From contig DEIM01000137.1 of NCBI GenBank assembly GCA_002352485.1, positions 10,029 to 17,400 of the forward strand: a DNA stretch of 7,372 nt, written 5' to 3'. The stretch comes from Candidatus Dadabacteria bacterium UBA2774. GTDB taxonomy: Bacteria; Desulfobacterota_D; UBA1144; Nemesobacterales; UBA2774. Positions 1-5,566 of this stretch are shown here, piece by piece; the first letter of the stretch is position 1; the number at the start of each line of letters is the position of its first letter. Position numbers and translations under genes: made by a program. The notes beneath the pieces are model-generated. The model saw nothing but the letters and a program-made list of their open reading frames with translations. It was not told where the DNA came from and searched no databases.

Positions 1-806
1 AGATATACGCTTTCACTCTCGTAATCATCCGCAGCGTTTATTTTTAGCTCCGCTCCCTCTCCGATCCAATCCCGGGTTTCTAAAAGTTCCTTAACGTCAT
101 TTATTTTCTGTACGTAGTCACTTATCGAGCTTACATATCTATCAACGATAGCGATTGCCACGGTCAGGGTTATTTTCTCTCTAAATCTCAGTCCCATGAC
201 CTTTATATCTTCGCCTATGTAGGGGTAAGCCCTTTTGGTATCGGGATTATTCAGCGCTTTCTCGGTTTTTAATACGGTTTTCTCAAGCGTATCGAGAGGG
301 TAAAATCCGGTCCCTATGGACGTATCGTTCGATAGGGGGATATCACCCCTGCCAAAACGCTCAAACAGCTCAATCAGGTCTTTACTCCCGGGTCTGATCT
401 TCACATCGATTTTAATATGATCTTCGACGTCAAGGTGGCGGATGTTATTACTCACAGACTCCTTGACCGCATCTTTAGCTATTTGCTCTATGGGAAGGGT
501 TTTCCCATTCTTTTCCATTACCGCCCTTCCCGCGATGGTTATCTCTATGGGCTTTACTATCTTGCCGCCGTTATACGAGGGCTCCGACGCTCCCCCGACC
601 AGCAGCGCTTTATCCACATTGTGGTGCATGATAGAGCCGAATTCTTCGATATAGTATTTACAGAGCGCTATCGAAGCATCCTCGGCAATGAGATCACATA
701 TCGTATCGGGATGCCCGAGGCCCTTTCTTTCGACAATTTCTATTTCGCGGTCCTGAGCCAGCGTATCAGTAAGCGGACCTAGGAATATATTTTCCTCAGT
801 ATTCAT
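1..806 (-). CDS. mat: Archaeal-type S-adenosylmethionine synthetase, C-terminus cut by window edge
   Basis: Methionine adenosyltransferase, which makes SAM from ATP and methionine in the cytoplasm. The reverse strand reads open from ATG at 806-804 to the left edge, giving 268 full codons plus part of a Leu codon. Visible family motifs are VERKGLGHPDTICD (residues 25-38), MHHNVDKALLVGG (60-72), GGASEPSYNGG (71-81), IAGRA (91-95) and the stretch around GRGDIPLSNDTSIGTGFYPL (152-171), followed by GEDIKVMG (198-205). These are diagnostic of the archaeal AdoMet synthetase family, not the usual bacterial MetK. Family members are about 400 residues long, so about a third lies outside the window. The start is supported by the N-terminus leading straight into the conserved ERKG motif and by a modest AGGA (817-820) ten bases upstream. 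It is divergent from an operon containing two probable SAM-dependent methyltransferases. No frameshift is seen. The family assignment is very secure from motifs. Confidence 0.95.
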   Translation of the reverse strand, partial: MNTEENIFLGPLTDTLAQDREIEIVERKGLGHPDTICDLIAEDASIALCKYYIEEFGSIMHHNVDKALLVGGASEPSYNGGKIVKPIEITIAGRAVMEKNGKTLPIEQIAKDAVKESVSNNIRHLDVEDHIKIDVKIRPGSKDLIELFERFGRGDIPLSNDTSIGTGFYPLDTLEKTVLKTEKALNNPDTKRAYPYIGEDIKVMGLRFREKITLTVAIAIVDRYVSSISDYVQKINDVKELLETRDWIGEGAELKINAADDYESESVY

Positions 807-842
807 ATATAAGTAGTCCTGCAAGACATATACCAGTAAGAA

Positions 843-851
843 ATTGTAACA
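843..851 (-). promoter_or_regulatory. Candidate extended -10 promoter for the SAM synthetase gene
   Basis: Read on the minus strand this is TGTTACAAT: a TG dinucleotide one base upstream of TACAAT, one mismatch from TATAAT. It would start transcription near 836, about 30 bases before the ATG at 806. No recognisable -35 hexamer lies 16-18 bases upstream; that position is occupied by the palindrome GAGCGCTC. Extended -10 promoters can work without a good -35, but this call rests on one short element. Confidence 0.3.
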
Positions 852-864
852 CAAGCAGACTTAA

Positions 865-872
865 GAGCGCTC
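865..872. promoter_or_regulatory. Short palindrome GAGCGCTC at the -35 position of the leftward promoter
   Basis: A perfect 8-base palindrome lying where the -35 element of the candidate leftward promoter would be. It could be a repressor site for the SAM synthetase gene, but 8-base palindromes occur by chance and no repeat of it was seen. Confidence 0.15.
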
Positions 873-910
873 AGGCTATGCATCCTTTGTGAGAGAAAAT
901 ATGAAAGATA

Positions 911-924
911 ATGTCAGATGTCAG
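911..924. repeat. Tandem heptamer ATGTCAG x2
   Basis: Two perfect adjacent copies of ATGTCAG, about 160-170 bases upstream of the predicted sigma-54 start site. A related inverted stretch, TATCTGTCTG, lies at 1003-1012. The distance suits an upstream activator site for a sigma-54 enhancer-binding protein, but the repeat is short and that role is inferred from position only. Confidence 0.3.
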
Positions 925-994
925 ATATACCGACGGAGTAATGGTCCGGATTTGATACAAGTATTGGGGTGTTTAGAGTACTAAATTGAACATT

Positions 995-1004
995 TAACCG
1001 GTTA
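995..1004. promoter_or_regulatory. Palindrome TAACCGGTTA, candidate activator site
   Basis: A perfect 10-base palindrome centred about 81 bases upstream of the predicted sigma-54 transcription start (near 1081). That is at the near end of the range where enhancer-binding proteins sit. No second copy was seen, so the role is a guess from symmetry and position. Confidence 0.25.
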
Positions 1005-1054
1005 TCTGTCTGTAATTGTGATATTGACCCGATTCCTCTATAAACGAAAGCTCC

Positions 1055-1070
1055 TGGCACTATAATTGCT
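1055..1070 (+). promoter_or_regulatory. Sigma-54 (RpoN) promoter of the pcm operon
   Basis: The sequence CTGGCACTATAATTGCT (1054-1070) has the -24 element TGGCAC and the -12 element TTGCT. GG is at 1056-1057 and GC at 1068-1069, exactly ten bases apart, as RpoN promoters require. Counting from the GC, transcription would start near 1081, leaving a leader of about 44 bases before pcm. The spacer also contains TATAAT (1061-1066), so a housekeeping -10 is possible. However, no -35 hexamer stands 16-18 bases upstream; the nearest TTGACC, at 1024-1029, is 31 bases away. The sigma-54 reading fits far better. Such promoters need an ATP-using activator bound upstream, and candidate sites exist at 911-924 and 995-1004. 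Confidence 0.75.
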
Positions 1071-1095
1071 CCTTAAATATGTAAGTAAGAGGTAG

Positions 1096-1118
1096 TAGGT
1101 ATTAGACCTAAGAGGAGG
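1096..1118 (+). promoter_or_regulatory. Small hairpin next to the pcm ribosome binding site
   Basis: TAGGT (1096-1100) and ACCTA (1106-1110) form a 5-bp stem with a 5-base loop. A strong Shine-Dalgarno AGGAGG (1113-1118) follows, six bases before the pcm ATG. The strong ribosome binding site decides the pcm start and keeps the signal peptide in the protein. The stem leaves the binding site free, so a regulatory role is doubtful. Confidence 0.4.
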
Positions 1119-1124
1119 CTTGAA

Positions 1125-1841
1125 ATGGAGCTATTAATTTTAACAGTTTCATTGTGTTTGCTGATGGCCGCTGTTCATAGTGCTGAGAAGGACGACGGGG
1201 CGTATTCCCAGAGGCGGTGGGATATGGTCGAGTCTCAGATTGTCTCGCGGGGGATTAGCGAAGCCCGGGTAATAGAGGCTATGCTGAAAGTCCCGAGGCA
1301 TAGGTTCGTTCACCAGGATTTCAGGCATCAGGCATACCTTGACTGCGCTCTTCCGATCGAGATGGGGCAGACTATATCTCAGCCATATATAGTCGCCTAT
1401 ATGACAGAGCTCCTGAGCCTGAACGAGGGGGATAGAGTGCTTGAAATCGGCACAGGCTCGGGTTATCAGTCCGCAATACTTGCAGAGATGGGCTGCGAAG
1501 TATATACGATTGAAATAATAGAGCCTCTTTCAAGTAGCGCTATAGCAGTATTAGATGACTTGGGCTATAAGAATATTCACTTTAAAGTCGGAGACGGATA
1601 TGAGGGATGGGAGGAGCACGCTCCGTATGATGCAATTGTAGTAACCGCCGCGCCTCCTGAGATTCCCGAACCGTTAAAAGCGCAGCTCAAGGAAAAGGGA
1701 AGGATGGTAATTCCTGTTGGGGAGAATATTCAAGAGCTCATCCTCATTACACATACTAAAGGGGGTATAGACGAAAAAAGGGTGACTCCTGTGCGCTTTG
1801 TTCCGATGGTGGGAGAGGCTCAGAAGCACCATCACGAATAG
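1125..1841 (+). CDS. pcm: Protein-L-isoaspartate O-methyltransferase with an N-terminal signal peptide
   Basis: Uses SAM to methylate isoaspartyl residues formed by ageing of Asn and Asp, the first step of their repair. Motifs: DMVESQIVSRGI (33-44), the family loop GQTISQP with its conserved Ser (81-87), SAM-binding motif I VLEIGTGSGYQ (105-115), the acidic residue after strand 2 in VYTIE (126-130), YDAIVVTAAPPEIPE (168-182), GRMVIPVG (192-199) and VRFVPM (223-228). All catalytic landmarks are present. At 238 residues it exceeds the usual length of about 210; the extra part is a hydrophobic N-terminus (residues 3-17) ending in VHSA, which resembles a signal peptidase I site near residue 19. 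The n-region has no Lys or Arg, which is weak for a signal peptide. The strong Shine-Dalgarno supports this start. The tail carries a His cluster (HHH at 235-237). It is the first gene behind the sigma-54 promoter; the next gene begins 55 bases on. Confidence 0.93.
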   Translation: MELLILTVSLCLLMAAVHSAEKDDGAYSQRRWDMVESQIVSRGISEARVIEAMLKVPRHRFVHQDFRHQAYLDCALPIEMGQTISQPYIVAYMTELLSLNEGDRVLEIGTGSGYQSAILAEMGCEVYTIEIIEPLSSSAIAVLDDLGYKNIHFKVGDGYEGWEEHAPYDAIVVTAAPPEIPEPLKAQLKEKGRMVIPVGENIQELILITHTKGGIDEKRVTPVRFVPMVGEAQKHHHE

Positions 1842-1896
1842 ACATGTGAATGCTTGAGAACGGGGTATGAAAAATCAGAATGGGAGGTATTAAAAA

Positions 1897-2379
1897 ATGA
1901 GTATCTTGAAGAGGTTAAAAAAATATCTGGATGAGAATAATATCAAATATATATTGATAGCTCACTCCCCTTCCCATACGGGACAGGAGCTTGCCGAGTC
2001 CGTCCATATTTCAGGCAAGGAGATAGCCAAAACCGTGATTCTTAAAACAGAGGATCGATACGTGATGGCGGTACTGCCGGCTTCGAGGATGATAGACGTT
2101 GAGTATCTTGAAGAATATATAGGAGTCCAGGGACTCAGGTTGGCGGACGAGGATGAGTTTCGTAATTTATTTCCTGACTGTGAACTTGGAGCGATGCCGC
2201 CGTTCGGCAATTTATACAGTATGGCGGTATATTCAGCATCGGCTTTATCTGATGATGAGGAAATAGTTTTCAACGCCGGCACTCATACAGACGCCATTAG
2301 AATGGGCTACAAGGATTACGCGGATTTGGTTAAACCGACGGCAATTCATTTTTCAGAGCCTCTTTACACGCAGGAATAA
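1897..2379 (+). CDS. YbaK/ProX-type aminoacyl-tRNA deacylase
   Basis: A 160-residue single-domain protein of the YbaK/ProRS-associated editing family, whose members hydrolyse mischarged aminoacyl-tRNA in trans. Family hallmarks: an N-terminal helix and strand leading into HSPSHTGQELAE (23-34), the GKEIAKTVILK segment (40-50) with the conserved Lys45 next to the substrate pocket, LPASRMID (60-67), the C-terminal GAMPPFGNLY loop (98-107) and EIVFNAGTHTDAIRM (122-136). Length is normal for a stand-alone member. GGGAGG (1882-1887) lies nine bases before the ATG and supports the start. The amino acid and tRNA it clears cannot be told from sequence; Cys-tRNA(Pro), Ala-tRNA(Pro) and others are known in the family. 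It sits second in the operon, and the next gene starts 66 bases later. Confidence 0.9.
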   Translation: MSILKRLKKYLDENNIKYILIAHSPSHTGQELAESVHISGKEIAKTVILKTEDRYVMAVLPASRMIDVEYLEEYIGVQGLRLADEDEFRNLFPDCELGAMPPFGNLYSMAVYSASALSDDEEIVFNAGTHTDAIRMGYKDYADLVKPTAIHFSEPLYTQE

Positions 2380-2445
2380 GCTGTGATAAGCGAGGCGGAA
2401 ATATGACGCAGGCTCGGATGAATACATTGAAGAGAGGGAAAAATC

Positions 2446-3645
2446 ATGGAATTTAACAACAGAATAAAAAACCTTTCAGAATATAAATATAAAGACTGTC
2501 CCGTTACATCTCTTTTCCTAAGATTGGGACCTCAGGACAGGCAGAATCTAAAGTATAAATTGACGGCAAAGAACCTGGTAAGAGATATGAGACAAGCTCT
2601 CGCAAAACGAGGATTAAGTCAATCCGCATTTGACTCCATGGATTCAGATTTCGCTAAAATTACAGGGTACTTGGAGAAAGCAGCCGATATCACCGAATGC
2701 AGGGGTTTAGCTATATTTTCATCATCCGGGGAAGATTGTTGGGAGGTATTTAAGCTCCCCGAGGTATACCGTAACCAGCTTGTTGTGGACAGGACGCCGC
2801 TTCTTGGTCAGCTGATAAAAATAAACGATGAATACAGTGATATCGTTACGGTATTGGTAGATAGAAAAAAGGCCAGAATTTTCAGACTAAGCCCCGAAGG
2901 AGCACATGAGATACTGGATTACTTCTATCCGGCAGCGTCGAGGACCAGGAAATTCAGCTCACCAGAAGGCACATTCAAACAGAGAGTTTCTCAGGGAGAG
3001 GGTACTGGTAATATGACACAGAGCTATGGGGAGCACAGCTTTCAAAGAACAATTGAAAACGAGATACATCAGCACTATAAGTACATCGCGGACAAGGTGT
3101 TTGAGTATTACAAAGAAAATAAATTCAAGCGGCTGATCGTAGGGGGTACGGAAAAGAATATTTCCGAATTCTCTCAGCATCTGCACACGTATTTGAAGGA
3201 CATTATGGCAGGCACCATTACGGCTGACATAGATAAGATTAAGCCTTACCGGGTGATGGATGCGGCTTTGGAGGCGTTACTGTCTAAGAAAATTGAGGAG
3301 CAAGAAAAATTGCTCTCTGAGTTTGAGGAAAAGCACGCTACGGGTTTAACTGTAGACGGTGTTGACTCCACATTAAGCGCTCTATCAAGGGGGCAGTTAA
3401 GGGTGCTCTTCGTACAAGAAGATTTCAGCGTCACCGGTTTTGTGTGTCCTGAAACAGGAGTGCTGTTAACGGAGGAGAATAAAGAGCTTTGTCCCGAAGA
3501 TGCCGAGCCCTTTTACGTTGTCGATGTGGCCGACCTTGCAATTGAAGAAGCCTTTAGGCAAAAAGCGGAAATAGAGATTGTCCGCGGGGAAGAATCTAAG
3601 AAGAGAATAAGAGAGATGGCGGGAATTCTGAGATTTAAGCTATAG
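2446..3645 (+). CDS. Bacterial eRF1/Vms1-like protein (baeRF family, probably family 10)
   Basis: A 399-residue protein resembling the bacterial/archaeal eRF1-like (baeRF) group, related to eukaryotic eRF1, Dom34 and the Vms1/ANKZF1 peptidyl-tRNA hydrolases. Residues 1-130 form the N-terminal domain, with RGLAIFSSSGEDCWEVFKLP (86-105). Residues 130-260 fit the central domain: the IVTVLVDRKKARIFRL strand pair (133-148), a loop GEGTGNMTQSYG (184-195) where eRF1 has GGQ and Vms1 has a Gln, then a long helix and FKRLIVGG (227-234). Residues 260-399 resemble the eL30-like domain. There Cys334 and Cys349 look like remnants of a zinc knuckle, and EAFRQKAEIEIV (368-379) is typical. Gln192 is the candidate catalytic residue. 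The ATG is preceded by GAGGG. Its place beside a tRNA-editing enzyme suggests a role in stalled-translation rescue, but biochemical function in bacteria is not established. The family call is from remembered sequence pattern, not an alignment. Confidence 0.8.
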   Translation: MEFNNRIKNLSEYKYKDCPVTSLFLRLGPQDRQNLKYKLTAKNLVRDMRQALAKRGLSQSAFDSMDSDFAKITGYLEKAADITECRGLAIFSSSGEDCWEVFKLPEVYRNQLVVDRTPLLGQLIKINDEYSDIVTVLVDRKKARIFRLSPEGAHEILDYFYPAASRTRKFSSPEGTFKQRVSQGEGTGNMTQSYGEHSFQRTIENEIHQHYKYIADKVFEYYKENKFKRLIVGGTEKNISEFSQHLHTYLKDIMAGTITADIDKIKPYRVMDAALEALLSKKIEEQEKLLSEFEEKHATGLTVDGVDSTLSALSRGQLRVLFVQEDFSVTGFVCPETGVLLTEENKELCPEDAEPFYVVDVADLAIEEAFRQKAEIEIVRGEESKKRIREMAGILRFKL

Positions 3646-3716
3646 GATTATAGTGGGGATAACTCTTTGGCTATTAAAAATATCCCGATAATTGATATAA
3701 GCGGGGTAATACACAA

Positions 3717-4385
3717 ATGATGTTAAGAGCGTATATCAGATTCGTCGTATATATAATATTTGTAGCCCTCATTCTCTTTTTGTCGGCAGGGCGACTAGAC
3801 TGGACGGCGGCGTGGGTGTTTCTGATAATTTATACGGCGATTATCTTAATAGGCGTTATTTTCGTTGATCCTGGATTAATAGAAGAACGTAGTCATATAG
3901 GGCCTGGGGCTAAAAGGTGGGACATTGTAATAGCCAGCCTCGCAGTCGTCTTTTTGTTCCCGGCTACGTTTCTTGTTGCGGGTCTGGACGCCGGTCGTTA
4001 CCATTGGTCGCCTCCCTTCCCGATATGGCTTCAGATAGCGGCTTTTCTCGGATTTCTCATGGGAAGCGCCCTCCAGTCCTGGGCAATTATCACAAACAAG
4101 TTCTTCTCGGCTGTCGTGCGGATTCAAACTGACCGGGGCCATTACGTTATAACAGACGGGCCGTACAGATACGTGCGCCATCCCGGCTACACAGGGATTA
4201 TTGTGACATCATTTGCTATCCCGCTGATGCTGGGATCGCTCTGGGCGCTTGTACCAGCACTGATAGGAGATTTCATTCTCGTTGTCCGCACCTTACTTGA
4301 AGACAACACTCTAAAGAATGAGCTTGCGGGATATACAGAATACACCGCCAAAACTCGCTACCGTCTCATTCCTGGTATCTGGTAA
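3717..4385 (+). CDS. Membrane methyltransferase of the isoprenylcysteine/phospholipid (ICMT/PEMT-like) family
   Basis: A 222-residue integral membrane protein with about five hydrophobic segments (roughly 8-24, 31-50, 70-90, 104-123 and 160-192). The C-terminal half has the SAM-binding signature of this family: VITDGPYRYVRHPGYTG (144-160), the acidic segment RTLLEDNTLKNEL (191-203), then GYTEYTAKTRYRLIPGIW ending exactly at the C-terminus, as in many bacterial members. The donor is expected to be SAM; acceptors in the family range from prenylcysteine and phospholipid amines to small thiols, and nothing here identifies this one. Bacteria generally lack prenylated CaaX proteins, so the database name should not be taken literally. 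Two adjacent ATG codons (3717 and 3720) compete as start, and the Shine-Dalgarno is poor (GGGG at 3702-3705). It lies 71 bases after the baeRF gene and is probably last in the operon. Confidence 0.85.
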   Translation: MMLRAYIRFVVYIIFVALILFLSAGRLDWTAAWVFLIIYTAIILIGVIFVDPGLIEERSHIGPGAKRWDIVIASLAVVFLFPATFLVAGLDAGRYHWSPPFPIWLQIAAFLGFLMGSALQSWAIITNKFFSAVVRIQTDRGHYVITDGPYRYVRHPGYTGIIVTSFAIPLMLGSLWALVPALIGDFILVVRTLLEDNTLKNELAGYTEYTAKTRYRLIPGIW

Positions 4386-4442
4386 TAAACTGCATCTTAT
4401 GGATTTATTAAGAGAGAATCAGGAATAAATAAGTACGGATTA

Positions 4443-5564
4443 TCAGGACTGTTCAACCGTAATACTTTTGCGAAACCTTAGTAATGCTGCAATAAAGAAG
4501 AGTGATCCGGTAAAAACCAACAAAATGAAATCACGCCACACAACATCTATCCCGGCATCACGGAACAGTACCGCCTGCGCGTAGCTTACAAAATGTGTAG
4601 AGGGTGAAAAGTACATCACGTACCTGAGTATGGCAGGCATGCTATCCATTGGCGTGTAGACGCCCGAGAGCATCATCATTGCTAAGAAAACCGGTATTGC
4701 CAAAAGACCGAACTGAGGCATGGAGTGCGCGATAGTCGCTAAAAAGATCCCGAGCGAGGTTACTGAGAACAGAAAGGCCATCATACCCACGAGAAATAGG
4801 GGTATTGAGCCTGCGATAGGCACATTCAGCAGCATTTGTACGACTAAATACAGTGAGGCAGTTGCGGCAACCATTATAACAAGCCCGTTTGCCCAAATCT
4901 TAGCAAGCATTATGTCGAAGGGTCTAAGAGGCATGGCCAGCAGGTGCTCTATTGTACCGTGCTCCCGCTCCCTTATAACCGCGGCGCCTGTGAGGATTAT
5001 TGCCAGTATCGCAATGTTGTTAATGATCTCCATCACGCTTTGAAACCATATGGATTCCAGGTTGGGATTGAACTTCGCCCTAATAACGATATCTGCTGCT
5101 TGGTCCTGATCACTGTATCTTAAAAACTCCCCGATCTCGTCCGATATAATGTTTTGTATATATCCGGCGCCCATGCCGGCGATGCTCATTGCCGTTGCGT
5201 CTACGTTTATCTGAACATCGGGTCTCCTTTGCGCAAGCAAATCCTCCTGGAAATCAGGTGGGATGTCTATAACAAAACTGTATAGCCCGTTATCCATAGC
5301 TAGATCAATCTCATTCACAGAAATTACATCGGGGGGTTTAAAGTAAGGCTCGAGCAACGCGTCATGTATCCGACCCGAGAGAGTGGACCTGTCCTCATCT
5401 ACGATTGCGATAGCAGCGTTTTCGACGTCAACGCCACTCTGGGATGCCTGATAGACACCGAAACTAAGAAAATACACGATCAGGAAAACCAGAAATAGAT
5501 CGTAGCGCAAGCTGAAAAGCTCTTTTATGCCCAGTCTGAAAATGTTATCTATTCTCTGCAACAT
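4443..5564 (-). CDS. yhhJ: ABC-2 type permease, YhhJ-like
   Basis: Inner-membrane permease subunit of an ABC exporter. Its 373 residues match the length of Escherichia coli YhhJ (374). Layout: one membrane helix (about 20-40), a large periplasmic domain (about 45-175) with IAIVDEDRSTLSGRI (52-66), IPPDFQEDLLA (101-111), INVDAT (119-124) and FNPNLESIWF (165-174), then about five helices. Between them lies the cytoplasmic coupling segment REREHGTIEHLLAMPLRPFDI (198-218). The end, LLRFRKSI (361-368), is also YhhJ-like. The start lies two bases after the stop of the upstream ATPase gene, with a Shine-Dalgarno AGGAG inside that gene's last codons, so the two are probably translationally coupled. 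Partners would be the RbbA-like protein and an HlyD-type adaptor, not seen in this window. The exported substrate is unknown. Confidence 0.92.
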   Translation of the reverse strand: MLQRIDNIFRLGIKELFSLRYDLFLVFLIVYFLSFGVYQASQSGVDVENAAIAIVDEDRSTLSGRIHDALLEPYFKPPDVISVNEIDLAMDNGLYSFVIDIPPDFQEDLLAQRRPDVQINVDATAMSIAGMGAGYIQNIISDEIGEFLRYSDQDQAADIVIRAKFNPNLESIWFQSVMEIINNIAILAIILTGAAVIREREHGTIEHLLAMPLRPFDIMLAKIWANGLVIMVAATASLYLVVQMLLNVPIAGSIPLFLVGMMAFLFSVTSLGIFLATIAHSMPQFGLLAIPVFLAMMMLSGVYTPMDSMPAILRYVMYFSPSTHFVSYAQAVLFRDAGIDVVWRDFILLVFTGSLFFIAALLRFRKSITVEQS

Positions 5565-5566
5565 AG

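Larger units (their letters stand above)
807..1124. other. Divergent intergenic regulatory region (318 bases)
   Basis: Non-coding stretch between the SAM synthetase gene (leftward) and pcm (rightward). I see no convincing small gene in it. It carries a sigma-54 promoter pointing right, a tandem heptamer and two short palindromes that may be activator or repressor sites, and a candidate leftward extended -10. I looked for a SAM-responsive leader in front of the SAM synthetase and found no multi-helix structure. The candidate leftward start site would leave only about 30 bases of leader, too short for a known SAM riboswitch. Confidence 0.8.

Noticed and set aside
417..782. Plus-strand open frame of 121 codons (and a 70-codon one within it)
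   Set aside because: It lies antisense to the SAM synthetase coding sequence, which has unmistakable conserved motifs on the minus strand; its protein resembles nothing and has no good ribosome binding site.
807..842. SAM riboswitch in the leader of the SAM synthetase gene
   Set aside because: No multi-helix aptamer-like structure was seen, and the candidate leader is about 30 bases.
1024..1044. TTGACC (1024-1029) with TATAAA (1039-1044) as a sigma-70 promoter for pcm
   Set aside because: The spacer is only 9 bases; functional sigma-70 promoters need about 16-18. TTGACC to TATAAT at 1061 is 31 bases, also wrong.
1155..1160. Cys11 of Pcm as a lipoprotein lipidation site
   Set aside because: The preceding residues VSL do not fit a lipobox, which needs a small residue at -1, and the Cys lies in the middle of the hydrophobic segment.
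3656..3686. GGGATA ... TATCCC inverted repeat between the baeRF and ICMT-like genes
   Set aside because: A 6-bp stem with a 19-base loop and no T-run is easily chance; not enough to call a terminator splitting the operon.
4383..4410. Inverted repeat TAATAAA ... TTTATTA between the convergent operons, as a possible terminator
   Set aside because: The stem is only A/T, the loop is 14 bases, it overlaps the stop codon of the upstream gene, and no T-run follows on either strand. The 57-base gap 4386-4442 shows no convincing terminator.
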